Of a stretch of DNA of 64,000 nucleotides, positions 1 to 10,801 are shown piece after piece. Source of the stretch: Sordaria brevicollis (taxonomy: Eukaryota > Ascomycota > Sordariomycetes > Sordariales > Sordariaceae); NCBI GenBank assembly GCA_033439795.1, contig JAUTDP010000013.1, forward strand, positions 1,426,001-1,490,000, written 5' to 3'. The translations under genes and the position numbers were made by a program. The notes under the pieces are model-generated. The model was not told the origin of the DNA. It was given only the letters and a program-made list of their open reading frames with translations, and made no database searches. Every line of letters starts with the position of its first letter. The first letter of the stretch is position 1.

Positions 1-1713
1 CGTTGTACTTGGGGTAATAGAGAGTCTTGACGAGCGAGTGATCTTTGAGGACACGGCAGATGGCCTCAGCATTTGCATTGACGCGGTCTATGCGCGCAAC
101 AAAGTCTCTGCTGTTGCGCTCCATGAAGATAACATCCTCGGGCCAGTATGTGTCCTCAAATTCCTGCTGGACAAAGACCTTCAGGGCCGAGTAGTATCGT
201 GAGTTTGGGTTCAAGATAGCACCGCCGCCCATGACGTTGCAGTCGCCACTGAAGATCTTGGTCAGACTGCTAACAACAATATCCGCGTACTGAAGGACAT
301 TGATGTTCGCAAAGGTGCCGATAGTCTCGTCCACGACAACGGCAAATTCGTACTTGTCAGCCAATTCCCGGATTCGGACCAGATTAGGACACGTAAGTAT
401 GGGGTTTCCCGGAAATTCACAAAAGAGAGCAAGATACCGCTCTCCGGCCTTGAGGCGAGCCTCCAAGTCGTCGAGGTCCGACTCGGAAGCGCGGCCGTAG
501 AATAAGGCACCGGAAGGGTTGAACTTTTCGAGGATCTTGAGCGTATCGACGTAGGGGAATCCAAAGTTGATGCTTTTCAGCGGGATGCTACCAGGCCGGG
601 TACGAATGGAAAAAAGCGCCCTGTGAGCATGGAAAATGGCGTTCATTCCGCATGGGAAGAGATAAATATCTTCCTCGCGGAGATTGACAATGCCGCGGGT
701 ATTGGAACTCATTTGCTTTTCTGACAGCGAGACGCAGCCTCCAAGATCATGGTCAGCACTTCGCAGTGCTCCGGCGATGCGTCTCTTGATTGCGGACTTG
801 GCGGGTTGCAAAAACGAGAGATCGAGATTTCTGCCGAACCGCTCTTCTAGAAAACGCGAAGTCTCCTGTATCATGGCCGTCTCACCGGCGGTACCGTTGA
901 CATGACTGTGCATGTTTGGCTGTTGATTTCCTCCCGCGTCAAGCGAAGCCTGCCGCTGGTAACGCTTAGGGCCCCGACACGGTTTTGCTGAAGAAGAGGC
1001 ATCTGCTTGGCGAAGCTCAACATCAGGACGTAGTAAGCCGTCTTTGAACAAACCGTGACAGAACTCGGCCCGTCGACTAGAAACACCATCTCCACTGTGC
1101 TGCCAGTACTGCTTTGCAAAGGGAAAGCCGTCTTGTGGAAAAACCACGGCAGAAATTGCGGGGGTGAGAGGCTCCAGTGCACGCGCCTCGGAGTTTGACA
1201 TGTCGAGAACGAGGTTGATGACCCGGGTGTTACTGCAGATATCGGCAGGTGCTCGTGAACGGATAAAATCAACGCACCGTGAGGCACTGTTCGGCGTAGG
1301 GAAGAGCATGGCTGTCATATCATTAGGTCCCTTGGCCTTTGTATCGACATGCTTGGCCACGATATCAGCAGCAAAGGCCTGGATGCTCCGGTGGATAAAG
1401 AAGCTGATGGAAGCCAGTCAGTACAGCCACAGGACCGGTTCGCTATATTTTGACGGCGATGAACTGTTCGGAGGACGGGCGGACACTTACCGAGGATACC
1501 CCGTCGTCATGCGCTTGACCACCCAGTCCTGGCCCTCCTCGTAGCCGATATTGGCACTCCAGGTTGGGAGTGAGACGCTCACGGCCTATATACATCAAGT
1601 TGGGGTCGTCAGCATGAGGAGCGATTGGAGTGGTGAGTTTCATGTGCGTGGGCATGACTGCATACATGAGCGGTCTCCGAGGGTATAGAATCCCCAAGCT
1701 CGAACGTAGGCAT
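1..1713 (-). CDS. STR2: Cystathionine gamma-synthase, 3' end cut by window edge
   Basis: PLP-dependent enzyme of the Cys/Met metabolism family. It joins O-acetyl- or O-succinyl-homoserine with cysteine to give cystathionine, the forward transsulfuration step to methionine. Three exons are visible: 1713-1666, 1585-1491 and 1403-1. Introns 1665-1586 and 1490-1404 have GT-AG ends and CTGAC branch sites. The first exon is only 16 codons (MPTFELGDSIPSETAH) and runs into AVSVSLPTWSANIGY, the usual fungal N-terminus. Residues TGYPRFFIHRSIQ, CSNTRVINLVLDM, SSNTRGIVNL and FPCGMNAIFHAHRALF follow. The pyridoxal lysine is in SSLTKIFSG (Lys430, bases 257-259) and the ring-contacting aspartate is in VVVDETIG. 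About 515 codons are present and the reading frame is open to base 1, so only the extreme C-terminus is missing. STR2 is the yeast name; the Neurospora equivalents are met genes. The family call is very secure. Confidence 0.96.
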
Positions 1714-3086
1714 GGTCTACGTAGCCCAGTGCCAGGTGAGAACGGACAAGTGGCCGGGGCGGGTTTTGATGCTGTGTGAGCGTGATGGGGTGAACGCCCT
1801 CTCTCTTGGTTCCTTTTGGCCTGATGGGATGCGTGCTGTCTTCGTGTTAGCCAGGCACCTTCAGCTGCTCAGAAATGCGATCAAGAGCAAACCCAAGTGC
1901 ATCCGCGTGGCTTACCCAGGTTCCGGCGTGTCGTGTTGGCTAATATGACCCGATTTCGGTTTACCTCACTATTCAAAGTATAGGGATGAGTCAATGAGTG
2001 GATGTCGTGTGAGCGAACGAGTGAGTGAGCAAGTTCAAATTGGTGGCCAAGGAGTGGCTCGTTGATGCCGAGTATCGGAGACATCCAAGTATCCGTACTT
2101 TTCGTTGTAGTCCAATCAATCGCGGATGTAAGAGATCTACGCTAGCCGATGACAATCGTCTCCTAACAAACACAAGTATTTATGGTATTATTGTGAAGCA
2201 CACATCTTTGGGCTGGACCGCACAATTTGTTGTTTCGCTTGTATTCATCGTCACTGCCCACCACGCAATCACAAGCCTTCTAACCATTCACAGATTACTG
2301 TTCAACGGAATATGCTCGTTCCTCACGCTGCGCTGTGGTATTCGCAGCATATTTGCCCGGTTCTTTGCCCCCCCCGCCCCTCCCAAAATTCCGCTATGTA
2401 GTCATTGTACCCACGCACCTGGCCGCGGCGCAAAGCCGACGTACCGGGATCTCCACAAACCCCACTCCGGTTTCATGGTAACGGCCGGTATGGCCCCATG
2501 CCGAACGCCTCTGCGTGAGTACTGCCGCCAGCTGCGTACATAGTATCGAAGCCGTTCAGGTTAATCAGTGACGGAAGGTATAATGTAGACGGAAGAAAAA
2601 GTCTGAAGAAGGCGTCTCTGTTCTGTCCCCTGCCGCCCAGCCGTTGCCTGCTGAGCAGCTGGCTTGCAACAGCTCGTCAAGGGCAAGTGGCTTCTATGAC
2701 GAAGCAAAAGCACCTGTGCTGAGAAGAAACTCCAACAAGATACACAAAAAATACTTTGTTCAGTCTTGGACGCCTTTGGTCGTTTTCCGAACCGGGTGCT
2801 TTTGCAGCGCACGCGATATGTCCATGCCATCTGTCGCAGTCCCTGTTTGCCCGACCTCTATTGTCTATCCACAAAGCCTAGCTAACCAAACTCCTCCTAC
2901 GCCGTCATACCACGCATCTGGCATCAGCTTTAGTACCTAGACACTCATGATCGTGTGGCCACGAAAAAATGAAAGGCCAAATAGAACAGAAAGCCTCTTC
3001 CCGACATTCTCACCGTGTGTGCAAGCACACCCCATGACCTTCCCCTGTTTCTTCTATTTGCAACCTGTTCAATGCATTCCCTGGTT
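1714..3086. other. Gene-free gap between divergent start and convergent end
   Basis: This is the 5' flank of the cystathionine gamma-synthase gene and the 3' flank of the VOC gene. No conserved protein is visible. A plus-strand open frame at 2025-2543 has low-complexity, non-family-like translation and looks fortuitous. A C-rich run lies at about 2369-2388. No tRNA or repeat was seen. Confidence 0.6.
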
Positions 3087-4727
3087 TTAGTTGTAATATG
3101 CTCGGCCATTCCTACGGGCCCCCACACAGCTAATGCTGTCGCTAGGTACAATGCTATCGGCGTCTTCCTGATCCTCCAAGTCGCTGTCCCACTTTGGGGT
3201 CTGAACACCCGGGGTATCCGGTGGTAACAGAGTCTCACGAGGTGCGACGAGCTCGCTCAAGGTACCCGAAGCATTCCTGGGCAAACCCCCGTCGCGGCTC
3301 GAACCATAAGCACCGGACCTCCCCAATGGGCTGCCATTGACTTTGACGGTCGTCGTCTTCAGGCGGGTGCCTGACCTGGATCGTCTGACCGTATAGGACT
3401 CTTCAACCGGAGAACCGCGGATGACACTCGAGGACCGACGACTCCTGGTTGACGTATAGCCATCTCGGTCTGGCGTACTCGTGTCGTATGTGTAGCTTCG
3501 CTGCACCACTGGCGGATGTTTTGCGCCTCTCGAGTTCTGAAGGTGGTGGTGGTCAGCTGAGATGCCCACGGGTAGGCGTCCATACTCTGCCTCGCTGCGG
3601 TCCCGGGGGGAGGCACGAGACCGCGGTGTCATGCGACGGCCTCGAACGTCCTCCAAGCCATCTCCAAGGGTGTCGTCCAGATCTCTGCTTCGCGAAGTGC
3701 CCGCGTAACTGCTGTACCGAGTGATATACTCCGGCCGCAGCCCTGGTCGCGAAGAAGTTGCAGAGGTTTGCAGGTGCTCATCAAGTAAGCGAACCTTGTC
3801 CGCCGGCCGATCCACCTCCACATAGCGTGCCCTGGGCTCCAAAGGTTTCCCTGAATACTTTTCTACGTGCCCCTCCTGGTGACTGCAGCGGCGGGAAAAC
3901 GACGGCGGTTCGTGGTCATCACGCGACGAGCGAGAGCGTTCCGCCTTTGACATACTGTACAAAGCACCTCCCACTGCTCCGGCAGCTGCGACGCCCAAAA
4001 TGGTACCCACAACCGTACTTGGACTGATTCCTCCAGAGTTATGCCTGGTTGAAACAGAGGGAGCATATGAGGCCGTCCTCGACACGTGGCCCCGTCTGGA
4101 AGCATGCCGATCATCATCCTCAACCTCCGCTGAACGCCTGTGAGACGAAGGAGGGTTCGACCCCGAATATGACGGATGGGACACTGCGCCTGGGCGCTGC
4201 TCTGACCCTGCTATATCGTACTTCCACATGATAACTCGACTGGGCTCTTCATCGACTGACTGCTGGTATCGTGTGGGTGTTCCACCATGATGGGACGGGT
4301 AGCTGTCGGAAGGCTGGTATACAATGTCCATGGTGTTACCGTCAAGATCAGTGACGCTGATTCTGAGGTCGCCAGCGCGGCTAACACTCCTATGGGCCTT
4401 GGCGGTTGTGGTAGTTGTTCGAGCGTCAACAGGGTGTCGCAGCGATTGATCACCAGCGTCTGGTGAAGCTCGACGTGCGCTACTGAAGGCCTCGTCGGCT
4501 GCCGCCGCAGAAGGGGCGGAAAGGGAAATATGCGAGAGTCTCAGGGCCCGATGAGGGTCAACTTCACGAATCTGGAAGACAGGTTTGTCGCGTGAAAGAT
4601 GACCGTAGGTAATCGATGGTAGGGGTCCGTCCTCCTCACTCAGGTAACGCAGGCCAATGTTTTTGATGATGGTTGTGTAAAAAGGTGCGGAGGATGAGAG
4701 ATGAGAGACTTCGAGAAAGGGAAGCAT
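3087..4727 (-). CDS. VOC-fold (glyoxalase-like) protein with long disordered, membrane-anchored tail
   Basis: Single-exon gene of 546 residues. Residues 1-30 (MLPFLEVSHLSSSAPFYTTI) and about 124-137 (RISVTDLDGNTMDIVY) have the opening strand/helix and the closing D-P/L-D-G-N strand of the vicinal-oxygen-chelate fold used by glyoxalases and dioxygenases. Residues about 238-258 (STVVGTILGVAAAGAVGGAL) form a Gly/Ala-rich hydrophobic segment, either a membrane span or a glycine-zipper-like helix. Most of the rest is Ser/Arg/Asp-rich and probably disordered. The start at 4727 is preferred: it begins exactly at the fold and has A at -3. An in-frame ATG at 4778 would add 17 unlike residues and has a poor context. 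Filamentous ascomycetes have orthologues of this layout; substrate and function are unknown. It is not a typical small glyoxalase I. Confidence 0.8.
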   Translation of the reverse strand: MLPFLEVSHLSSSAPFYTTIIKNIGLRYLSEEDGPLPSITYGHLSRDKPVFQIREVDPHRALRLSHISLSAPSAAAADEAFSSARRASPDAGDQSLRHPVDARTTTTTAKAHRSVSRAGDLRISVTDLDGNTMDIVYQPSDSYPSHHGGTPTRYQQSVDEEPSRVIMWKYDIAGSEQRPGAVSHPSYSGSNPPSSHRRSAEVEDDDRHASRRGHVSRTASYAPSVSTRHNSGGISPSTVVGTILGVAAAGAVGGALYSMSKAERSRSSRDDHEPPSFSRRCSHQEGHVEKYSGKPLEPRARYVEVDRPADKVRLLDEHLQTSATSSRPGLRPEYITRYSSYAGTSRSRDLDDTLGDGLEDVRGRRMTPRSRASPRDRSEAEYGRLPVGISADHHHLQNSRGAKHPPVVQRSYTYDTSTPDRDGYTSTRSRRSSSVIRGSPVEESYTVRRSRSGTRLKTTTVKVNGSPLGRSGAYGSSRDGGLPRNASGTLSELVAPRETLLPPDTPGVQTPKWDSDLEDQEDADSIVPSDSISCVGARRNGRAYYN

Positions 4728-7559
4728 CTTGACTGATGTGTTGATGTTGGAAAAATGGTCGCTCAAGCACCAAGGCAAGGCATGCAGCTGACAGACTTTC
4801 GCAAGCTAGTGATCAAGCTCCAGCCCACAGTTCGATATACAGCCCCGGCGTCAAAGAGAAAGTGGATATGTGGCAACCTCTCGAGCGTCCGCGTTGTTGA
4901 GGGTCGCTGAGCTGACAGGGGAATTCCGAGGCACGGTCGAAGCACCGTTGAAGTACCGTGGCGCGAGCAGGCGATCAAGACAGGGGTGTGCTGCGGCTCA
5001 CCACATCCAAGCACTCCAGGTCAGACGCTGCGAGGCGTATCCGTCGAGGTAGAATTGAGGTCTGCTCTCGAAGCACCACCGCAAGAGTGCTTTGTGGATA
5101 GAATGAGGAGGTTGAAGGCCCGCACCCTCGTCCAAGGGAAGGAGGACTTGGAGAGCTTAGCACCTGCAAAGTGATGGCGAATGGTTGAAGACGTGTTGGA
5201 AGAAGTTACCGGAATGCGAAGCGGAGGCTTTCTCACCGGTCTCGCTCTCGTCTTTAGGCAACCTGGGATGAGTGGTGTAGGGCGAGAAAAACCCACAAGG
5301 GCTGGATGACGACTGCTGCTTGGTGCAATCACTTGACGGTCGGATAGCGGTTGGATTCGTCCACGTATGTTCAACAGTTAGCCATGCTAGTAGCAGGAGG
5401 AGGATGAGGAGGAGTTAGGAAAGGGTGGTGAGAGGTAGCTAGGTGCTAAGTGTACTTGTAGAGAAGTGGAAAAGATATGTTCTCTTTAGCCCCTTCTTCC
5501 CTCTTTGGGGCTGATGTGCCTCGATTCTTCCTGTGAGGCAGTTATGGCAGGTTCCTGATGGTTGTGGGTCCCAAGCGTCTATTTTCGGGCTCATCGTGGG
5601 GATACCAGTTTGCTACAGCGTATAGTGTAAAAGCGCATCCCGAATAGCCTGAGTAAACAGTCCTGTGGTTGGTGGTGATGGGAGGCAAGACAACAGACCT
5701 AACGCGACCCGGCCATCCGGCCTGACTTGGCTGACTGACGATCGAGGGCGGGAGAATCCATTGGCGAAAGCCCAAACATCTCCGCTTTTTGGGCAAATGC
5801 AACCTTGCGGCATCCCTACTTTTGTTTCCCTCTTGCCGGTTTCTTCCACCTGCCTGCTTGATCCTGTTCATGTGGATGTGTAGACAGGTGTGGTGTATAC
5901 GTATTGCCCTTCGATGATCTGACCGGGACCTGATTTGCACTCGCACTTTATGATATTCCATGGACAAGCGCTGGCCGTTGCCGCTCAATGACGGGCGGTC
6001 ACCATTGTGCCGCTGCCTGACGAGCCATCCTTTTTTTTTTTTTTTTTTTTATTTACCATTGCATCGCCACGGCTACGGTGAACGGTTCGGTGTCTGGGTG
6101 CCCAAGCCGAACCTAGTCCCGTCCACCAGGCACCACACATTTGTGTAAGGCTTTTTGTGACATCCGAAGCCGCCTGCACATCTGGGGTCGAACGAGGGTG
6201 AGATCGGGTTTTAGCGTATCCATATTTGCAGTGCCGCGAGCTGGTAGCATCGTTGCCGCCGCCACTGGGTAGGTTGCGCGTTCCTGATATACAACCTAGG
6301 AGAGGGTATTGCAGTATCCCATCTAAAGCTCAAGTTTTTAGCCTACTAGTTTTGCGATGCGCAACAAAGGCGAGGATCGCTTCGGTGCGCGATTCAACAT
6401 ATCTCGAGAGCAAATACCAGTCAACTTTAAATGTAACTTTCGGAGAATCATTTTCTTTCCCACAGGCCTTCATTTGCAGCCCTTGGCTGGTTCTCAGCAG
6501 CCCAAAATCTGCATGCGCAGGAGCCATTTTATCTGGAAACCCAACCTCAATGGCCAACGCCAATGCCTGTGATAATTCTGTCTTGAGATTCATTGGCCGA
6601 ACGAGAACACGCAGCATGAGGGAACAAGTTAACAAGGCCTGCGCGCCGCTTTCGGTATCCGCCCATTTCTACTTGGAATCAATAGCACCACCTACCAGGC
6701 CTTCTGAGGAACTGGAAAAAGACAGAGCGAGACGGCCGGGAATAAGAAACCAGTGAGAAGACTCCCGGGTTGACACCGAAATATTTAAATAAACAAACAT
6801 GGAAGTTTGCAAATGCCGACTGAGTATTGGTCAATGACATCTCTGCTACGGGCAGCTGGGGGGAGGGATCGTGGGAGGAACGATGAGAGGGGCCCGGGCA
6901 GCTTCGGCCTCCGTTCAACCGCTTAAAGTATGATGATCCTCACCTGCCGCACGTCGTCAAACGACGGGCCACGATGGTATACTACCTACCTGGATCGTAA
7001 ATGCCGGCATCCTGTCAAGAAAAAAGATGTTTCAGGTAAAACCAGGGCTTTGAATGCCACTTCTTTCTTTGACCTACCACCAAATTACCCCCTCAAGTTG
7101 CTTCTTGCCCTTCTTTTCGCGATCGTAGTGTCGGAGACATGGCGCGCGGTCAAGGTTCACCGGGGAAAAAAAAAAAAACAACAAAAAACAATCTTGGTCC
7201 GACGCGTTGTATTCACAGGTAGATGACATTGGCTAGCTAGACCGGGACATAGGAAGAGCTAGGAAGAGACAAAGAAGAGTATATGATAGAAAGGAGAGGA
7301 AGGGAGGCAAGTCAGGTTGAATGATCTTGCGTAGACGATGAAAGCGTCTTGAGTCCGTTGTTGAACGCCCCATGTTTTGGTTGCAAAAACAGCGACAGCG
7401 CAATCACAGGCGACTCAAGTTCCGGGGGCTCTGGCCCGCTAAATCGCGATGTTGTATCACGAAGCTAGCCAAAGCCCCCGCAACCTCTCTCAGGCGAGAG
7501 AAAGGTAAACAGACCTTTCACCCATCCCTCCATGTTTCCCACCGGATTTTAGATGCCGA
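4728..7559. other. Gene-free gap with purine-rich leader and homopolymers
   Basis: No conserved gene is recognised. Bases about 5390-5480 are purine-rich on the plus strand, that is, CT-rich on the minus strand, as is common just upstream of fungal transcription starts; this may be the promoter or leader of the VOC gene. Open frames at 5021-5374 (-), 5542-5988 (-), 6226-6756 (+) and 6330-6635 (-) overlap each other and match no family I know. An A-rich run lies at about 7165-7190. Confidence 0.55.
6031..6050 (+). repeat. Poly-T tract, 20 bases
   Basis: An uninterrupted run of 20 T in an otherwise mixed-composition gap. Confidence 0.9.
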
Positions 7560-8404
7560 TTAGATGATGTCCCACGCATCTTCAGCGGCGTGACAGAACT
7601 TGCTGCACGCTACGCTGGCTGACAAGCTGTAATTGCTAATGGATATCTTCTCATCCACGTATTCATCCGCAAAGTTGTCGGCGCCCTTGGCCATGGCGCC
7701 AACGAAGACGCAGATGCTCTCGTTCTCGCCGAGGGTATCAATGTACTCGCGGACCCGCACAACGGGGGCGTCGAAGCTGAGCGTGATCTTGCGGCAGTTG
7801 GGTGGCAGATGGTCCGTGATAGGGTTCTGAATAACCTTCAGGAGCTTCTCCTGCGAGTTGGTACCCTTGATGGACAGACGGTGAAGCAGCTGGACCATAA
7901 GGCCGGCGAAGCGCTTGAAAGTACGGGGTATACGGACAGACGGCGAGACCTCGATCAAAACCCCCTTGGCGGTCTGGATGTAAATCTGCAGCCTTCCGGC
8001 CTTATTGACGGGCGAGTCAAGAAGCGTGAGGAGGCACTAGAGGACAAAGACGGCGTGTGTCAGTAGCAGTGCCCGCATGTTGAATGCAGACTGGGAGTGT
8101 TTCCAACCTGGTGAGTAATGTCAGGGCGAGCGTCACTGATGTCTCTGTTCATCTTGCGCATGACGCCAATGTGCTCGTCGCTGTTGAGAAGCGAGTACTT
8201 TTCCTCTCGCTGTGCGCCCATGCGACTGGAGCCGCCGTGGGACGCCTTGTAGGTCTCGAGGCTGGCATTGGAGAGCACCACGATGAGCCTTTTGGTGTCC
8301 TTGTCGGTTGCTAGGATGGGCATGTGCTGCTCCGCAACGAGCTGTGGGAGTGCCGGAGGAGGGAGTGACTGGGTCCCTGTCATGGTTATGTCTGAGTTAG
8401 ACAT
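7560..8404 (-). CDS. EMG1: EMG1/NEP1, 18S rRNA pseudouridine N1-methyltransferase
   Basis: SPOUT-class methyltransferase of the small-subunit processome. It methylates the hypermodified pseudouridine of 18S rRNA in the nucleolus and is needed for 40S subunit biogenesis. There are two exons, 8404-8108 and 8036-7560. The 71-nt intron (8107-8037) starts GTTGGA, has a CTACTGAC branch site and ends TAG; splicing joins ...RPDITHQ to [14 protein letters not shown]. The product is 257 residues, against 252 in yeast. Signature stretches are [78 protein letters not shown] and [20 protein letters not shown]. The frame is intact. A CT-rich minus-strand leader precedes it. This is one of the safest calls in the window. 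Confidence 0.97.
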
Positions 8405-10471
8405 GATGAATTGATAGCCAGATGACCAAAGCCCTGGGAGAAGCGCAGGGTGAGGACGGCAGGGCGACGGCGCAGGAACAAAAAGGTAGGTTTGATGATG
8501 GTAAAGATGAGTGCGTTCGTTGTGATAGTGATGTTATGACGGAGATGATGACGATGATGAGGACGAGGACGAGGACGAGGGCGGTGGATGAATGATGTGT
8601 GATATGTAGCCAAACATGATACAGGAGAATGGGATGGACTTGGACAGCCTTTCCGCTTTCGAGTTTTCGAGCAAAAAAAGGCACGCAATGCCATTGGCTA
8701 TTGGGCAACAAAAGAGTGGGGCACCAAAAGGTTCCAGACCCCCCTCTTTTTTTTCCGGCCCGTGGGGAATGTAGGTAGAGTCCGTTTTTGCGGCGCATCG
8801 CATCTTCACTGCTCGTCCAATCTGTTTTGGAAGTGAAGGCTTTTTTTTTCTTCGTCTGCGCCGCGCACGCGCTTTTGCTAGGCTTGGCAACAACGCAAAC
8901 GGGACACATGGTACCGCCTCAAAGACCGTGGCATCCAAGGCCCGTCTGCTTAAAACGAGAGACGTGCCCCAAAGCGCCGGAACACCTCATGTGGTTTTAG
9001 GGAACGGTTGGGAATACCAGTGCCTCGGATGGAGATAGCGGCTACCCGGCATGAAAGGGATGGAAAAGTCAACCGGGGGAGGGTATTTCACTTACGAGGC
9101 CGCTTCCCAGCGCGAGGAGGTTCTGGGGAAGATGATCCGGGCGAGGACATGGTATCTGGTGGGACGGCTGGCGACGAAAGCAGAAAGGATGGATAACGAT
9201 AGGAAGCAGATACCCTGATGACGATTTCGAAGCGGAAAATTGGAGGGAGAAGCAAACGAGTCGGGAGCGCGGAAGTGCGGGCACATGTGACCTTTTATAC
9301 ATGTCCAGCCAACCCGACAGACGGCGAAGATCCCCAGGGCCCAGGAACCCGAGTAAGGCGTTGCATTCAGGGTTCCAGCAGATAGCTTCAACATCCTGCA
9401 CCCGCGCCAAGCCGCAAAACGCAGCTAGCCTCAAGGAAGGTAAGCTCGTGAAGAAACCCACCACTGACGAGAAGGGATGAAAACGATGCTTTTTTCATGT
9501 CGTACCTAGAGGTAGAAAGCACCTCAGCGGCTCAGCCGCTCTTCACAACTTACCAGTACTATTTCTCTACCTACATACCTCTACTATTTGGTACAAGCAG
9601 GTTGCTACTGTAATATCCACACGAAGTGCCTGTACAACACTAGAAAAACGTTTCCCACATCATCTTCAGCTTCCTACCTATACCAATATATCACAATGGA
9701 TCCTGCAAGATATAAGTAAGTAGTCAGTCCCGACAGTGTACCTAGGCCACACTTCCCTTGGTCGGTTGGTCGATGCTCGTCCGCCGCATCGCCGACACGG
9801 CCATTGTGCAAGAAGCAGCCGTCCAGTGGAGCAAGCTGGCAGAGAAGTGGTGGAGGATGGCGGGGATTGCTCCGCCTGGACTTGCAGTTTCCGCCGACGT
9901 CGGGGTAAGGTCCGGAGCGCCAACCTAGTCCAACTGCCATGTATGGACGTTGCGAGGCACTTTCCACCATGGATACCTTATGGTCAGACTGTACCTACAT
10001 GTGTACGGCATCTCAAGGCACACGCCCCCGTGAGCACCCATGAGACTGCGGCAAAGTGTCAGGTAGTGGCCATGTATATGAGACTTGGGAGGGACGACTA
10101 CAGACGTGGAGCGGGCTATATATATGAAGTGCTATGAGCCGGAAGATAGGTATTCGTACGGCTGATGCTTCGCTTCCCAACCCCGATCGCTAGAAGCTCG
10201 GTTTAAGCGCCGCTACATGTGGAAAGTGGACATGCATACATACACTACAGTCCTACTAGGTAGGGCTGCGGGCCGTCTCGCAATCAAGAACACTACCAGG
10301 AAACCGGAATGGCAGATCCTTGACCAGACGATACATGGCTTTGAAAAAGCCCGGTGGAAAATGGCGCGGCCGTAGAGATAAGTGACGGTTGATGGATCAG
10401 GGCCGCCAGACGCCTAAGTAGGTACGTTCGTCTAGAACTTAAGTACCCCACAAAAGCTTATTTAGAGATTG
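8405..10471. other. Gene-free gap upstream of EMG1
   Basis: It contains the EMG1 5' flank with a trinucleotide repeat (8544-8581). Open frames between 8386 and 9970 are mutually overlapping and have Ser/Pro/Arg-biased translations without family resemblance. No RNA gene was recognised. Confidence 0.55.
8544..8581 (+). repeat. GAT/GAC/GAG trinucleotide repeat
   Basis: Imperfect trinucleotide repeat, first GATGAT/GACGATGAT, then GAGGAC units. It lies 140-177 bases upstream of the EMG1 start codon, probably in its leader or promoter. Confidence 0.85.
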
Positions 10472-10801
10472 TTCCCAAACTCAAACGCCTGTGCAGTCTT
10501 GGCAGATGGGGGTGTGTGCGCGCACACACAACTTTCTGACATTCGAACGTTCAAGAACGAAGATATCCGGACTTTATTCGCTTGCATCTCTACCATATGA
10601 AGAGATATAGAAAAACCGACAAAAGATTCGGAATTAAGGCTCTTAAAACTACTAACAGACCGGCTTATATCAGTTTCCCATGAAGTTTATCAATTCGCAT
10701 CTATCGTCTCGAAGCTCCGAATAACAAAAAGTTGTCGAAAAAGTTGTGTGTGCGCGCGCACACGTCCGCCAAGACACTGCACAGGCGTTTGAGTTTGGGA
10801 A
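10472..10801. mobile_element. Inverted-repeat element (MITE-like), 330 bp
   Basis: The outer 26 bases (beginning TTCCCAAACTCAAACGCC) are perfect inverted repeats at the two ends. With a 2-base gap and a few mismatches, the arms extend to about 65 bases each (10472-10537 and 10737-10801). Each arm also holds a self-complementary GTGTGTGCGCGCACAC-type run. The 200-bp interior encodes nothing. The size and ends fit a miniature inverted-repeat transposon, but no clear target-site duplication flanks it, so the superfamily is open. It is not RIP-mutated. Confidence 0.75.

Noticed and set aside
2025..2543. Open reading frame of 172 codons, plus strand
   Set aside because: No family resemblance, no leader features; lies in the flank between two real genes.
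5021..5988. Minus-strand open frames upstream of the VOC gene
   Set aside because: Ser/Pro/Arg-biased translations that overlap each other and resemble promoter or leader sequence.
6226..6756. Overlapping plus (176-codon) and minus (101-codon, 6330-6635) open frames
   Set aside because: Neither shows known motifs; mutually overlapping; a lineage-specific gene cannot be excluded but is not supported.
8386..9464. Several minus-strand open frames upstream of EMG1
   Set aside because: They include translation of the GAT/GAG repeat and low-complexity sequence; no conserved domain.
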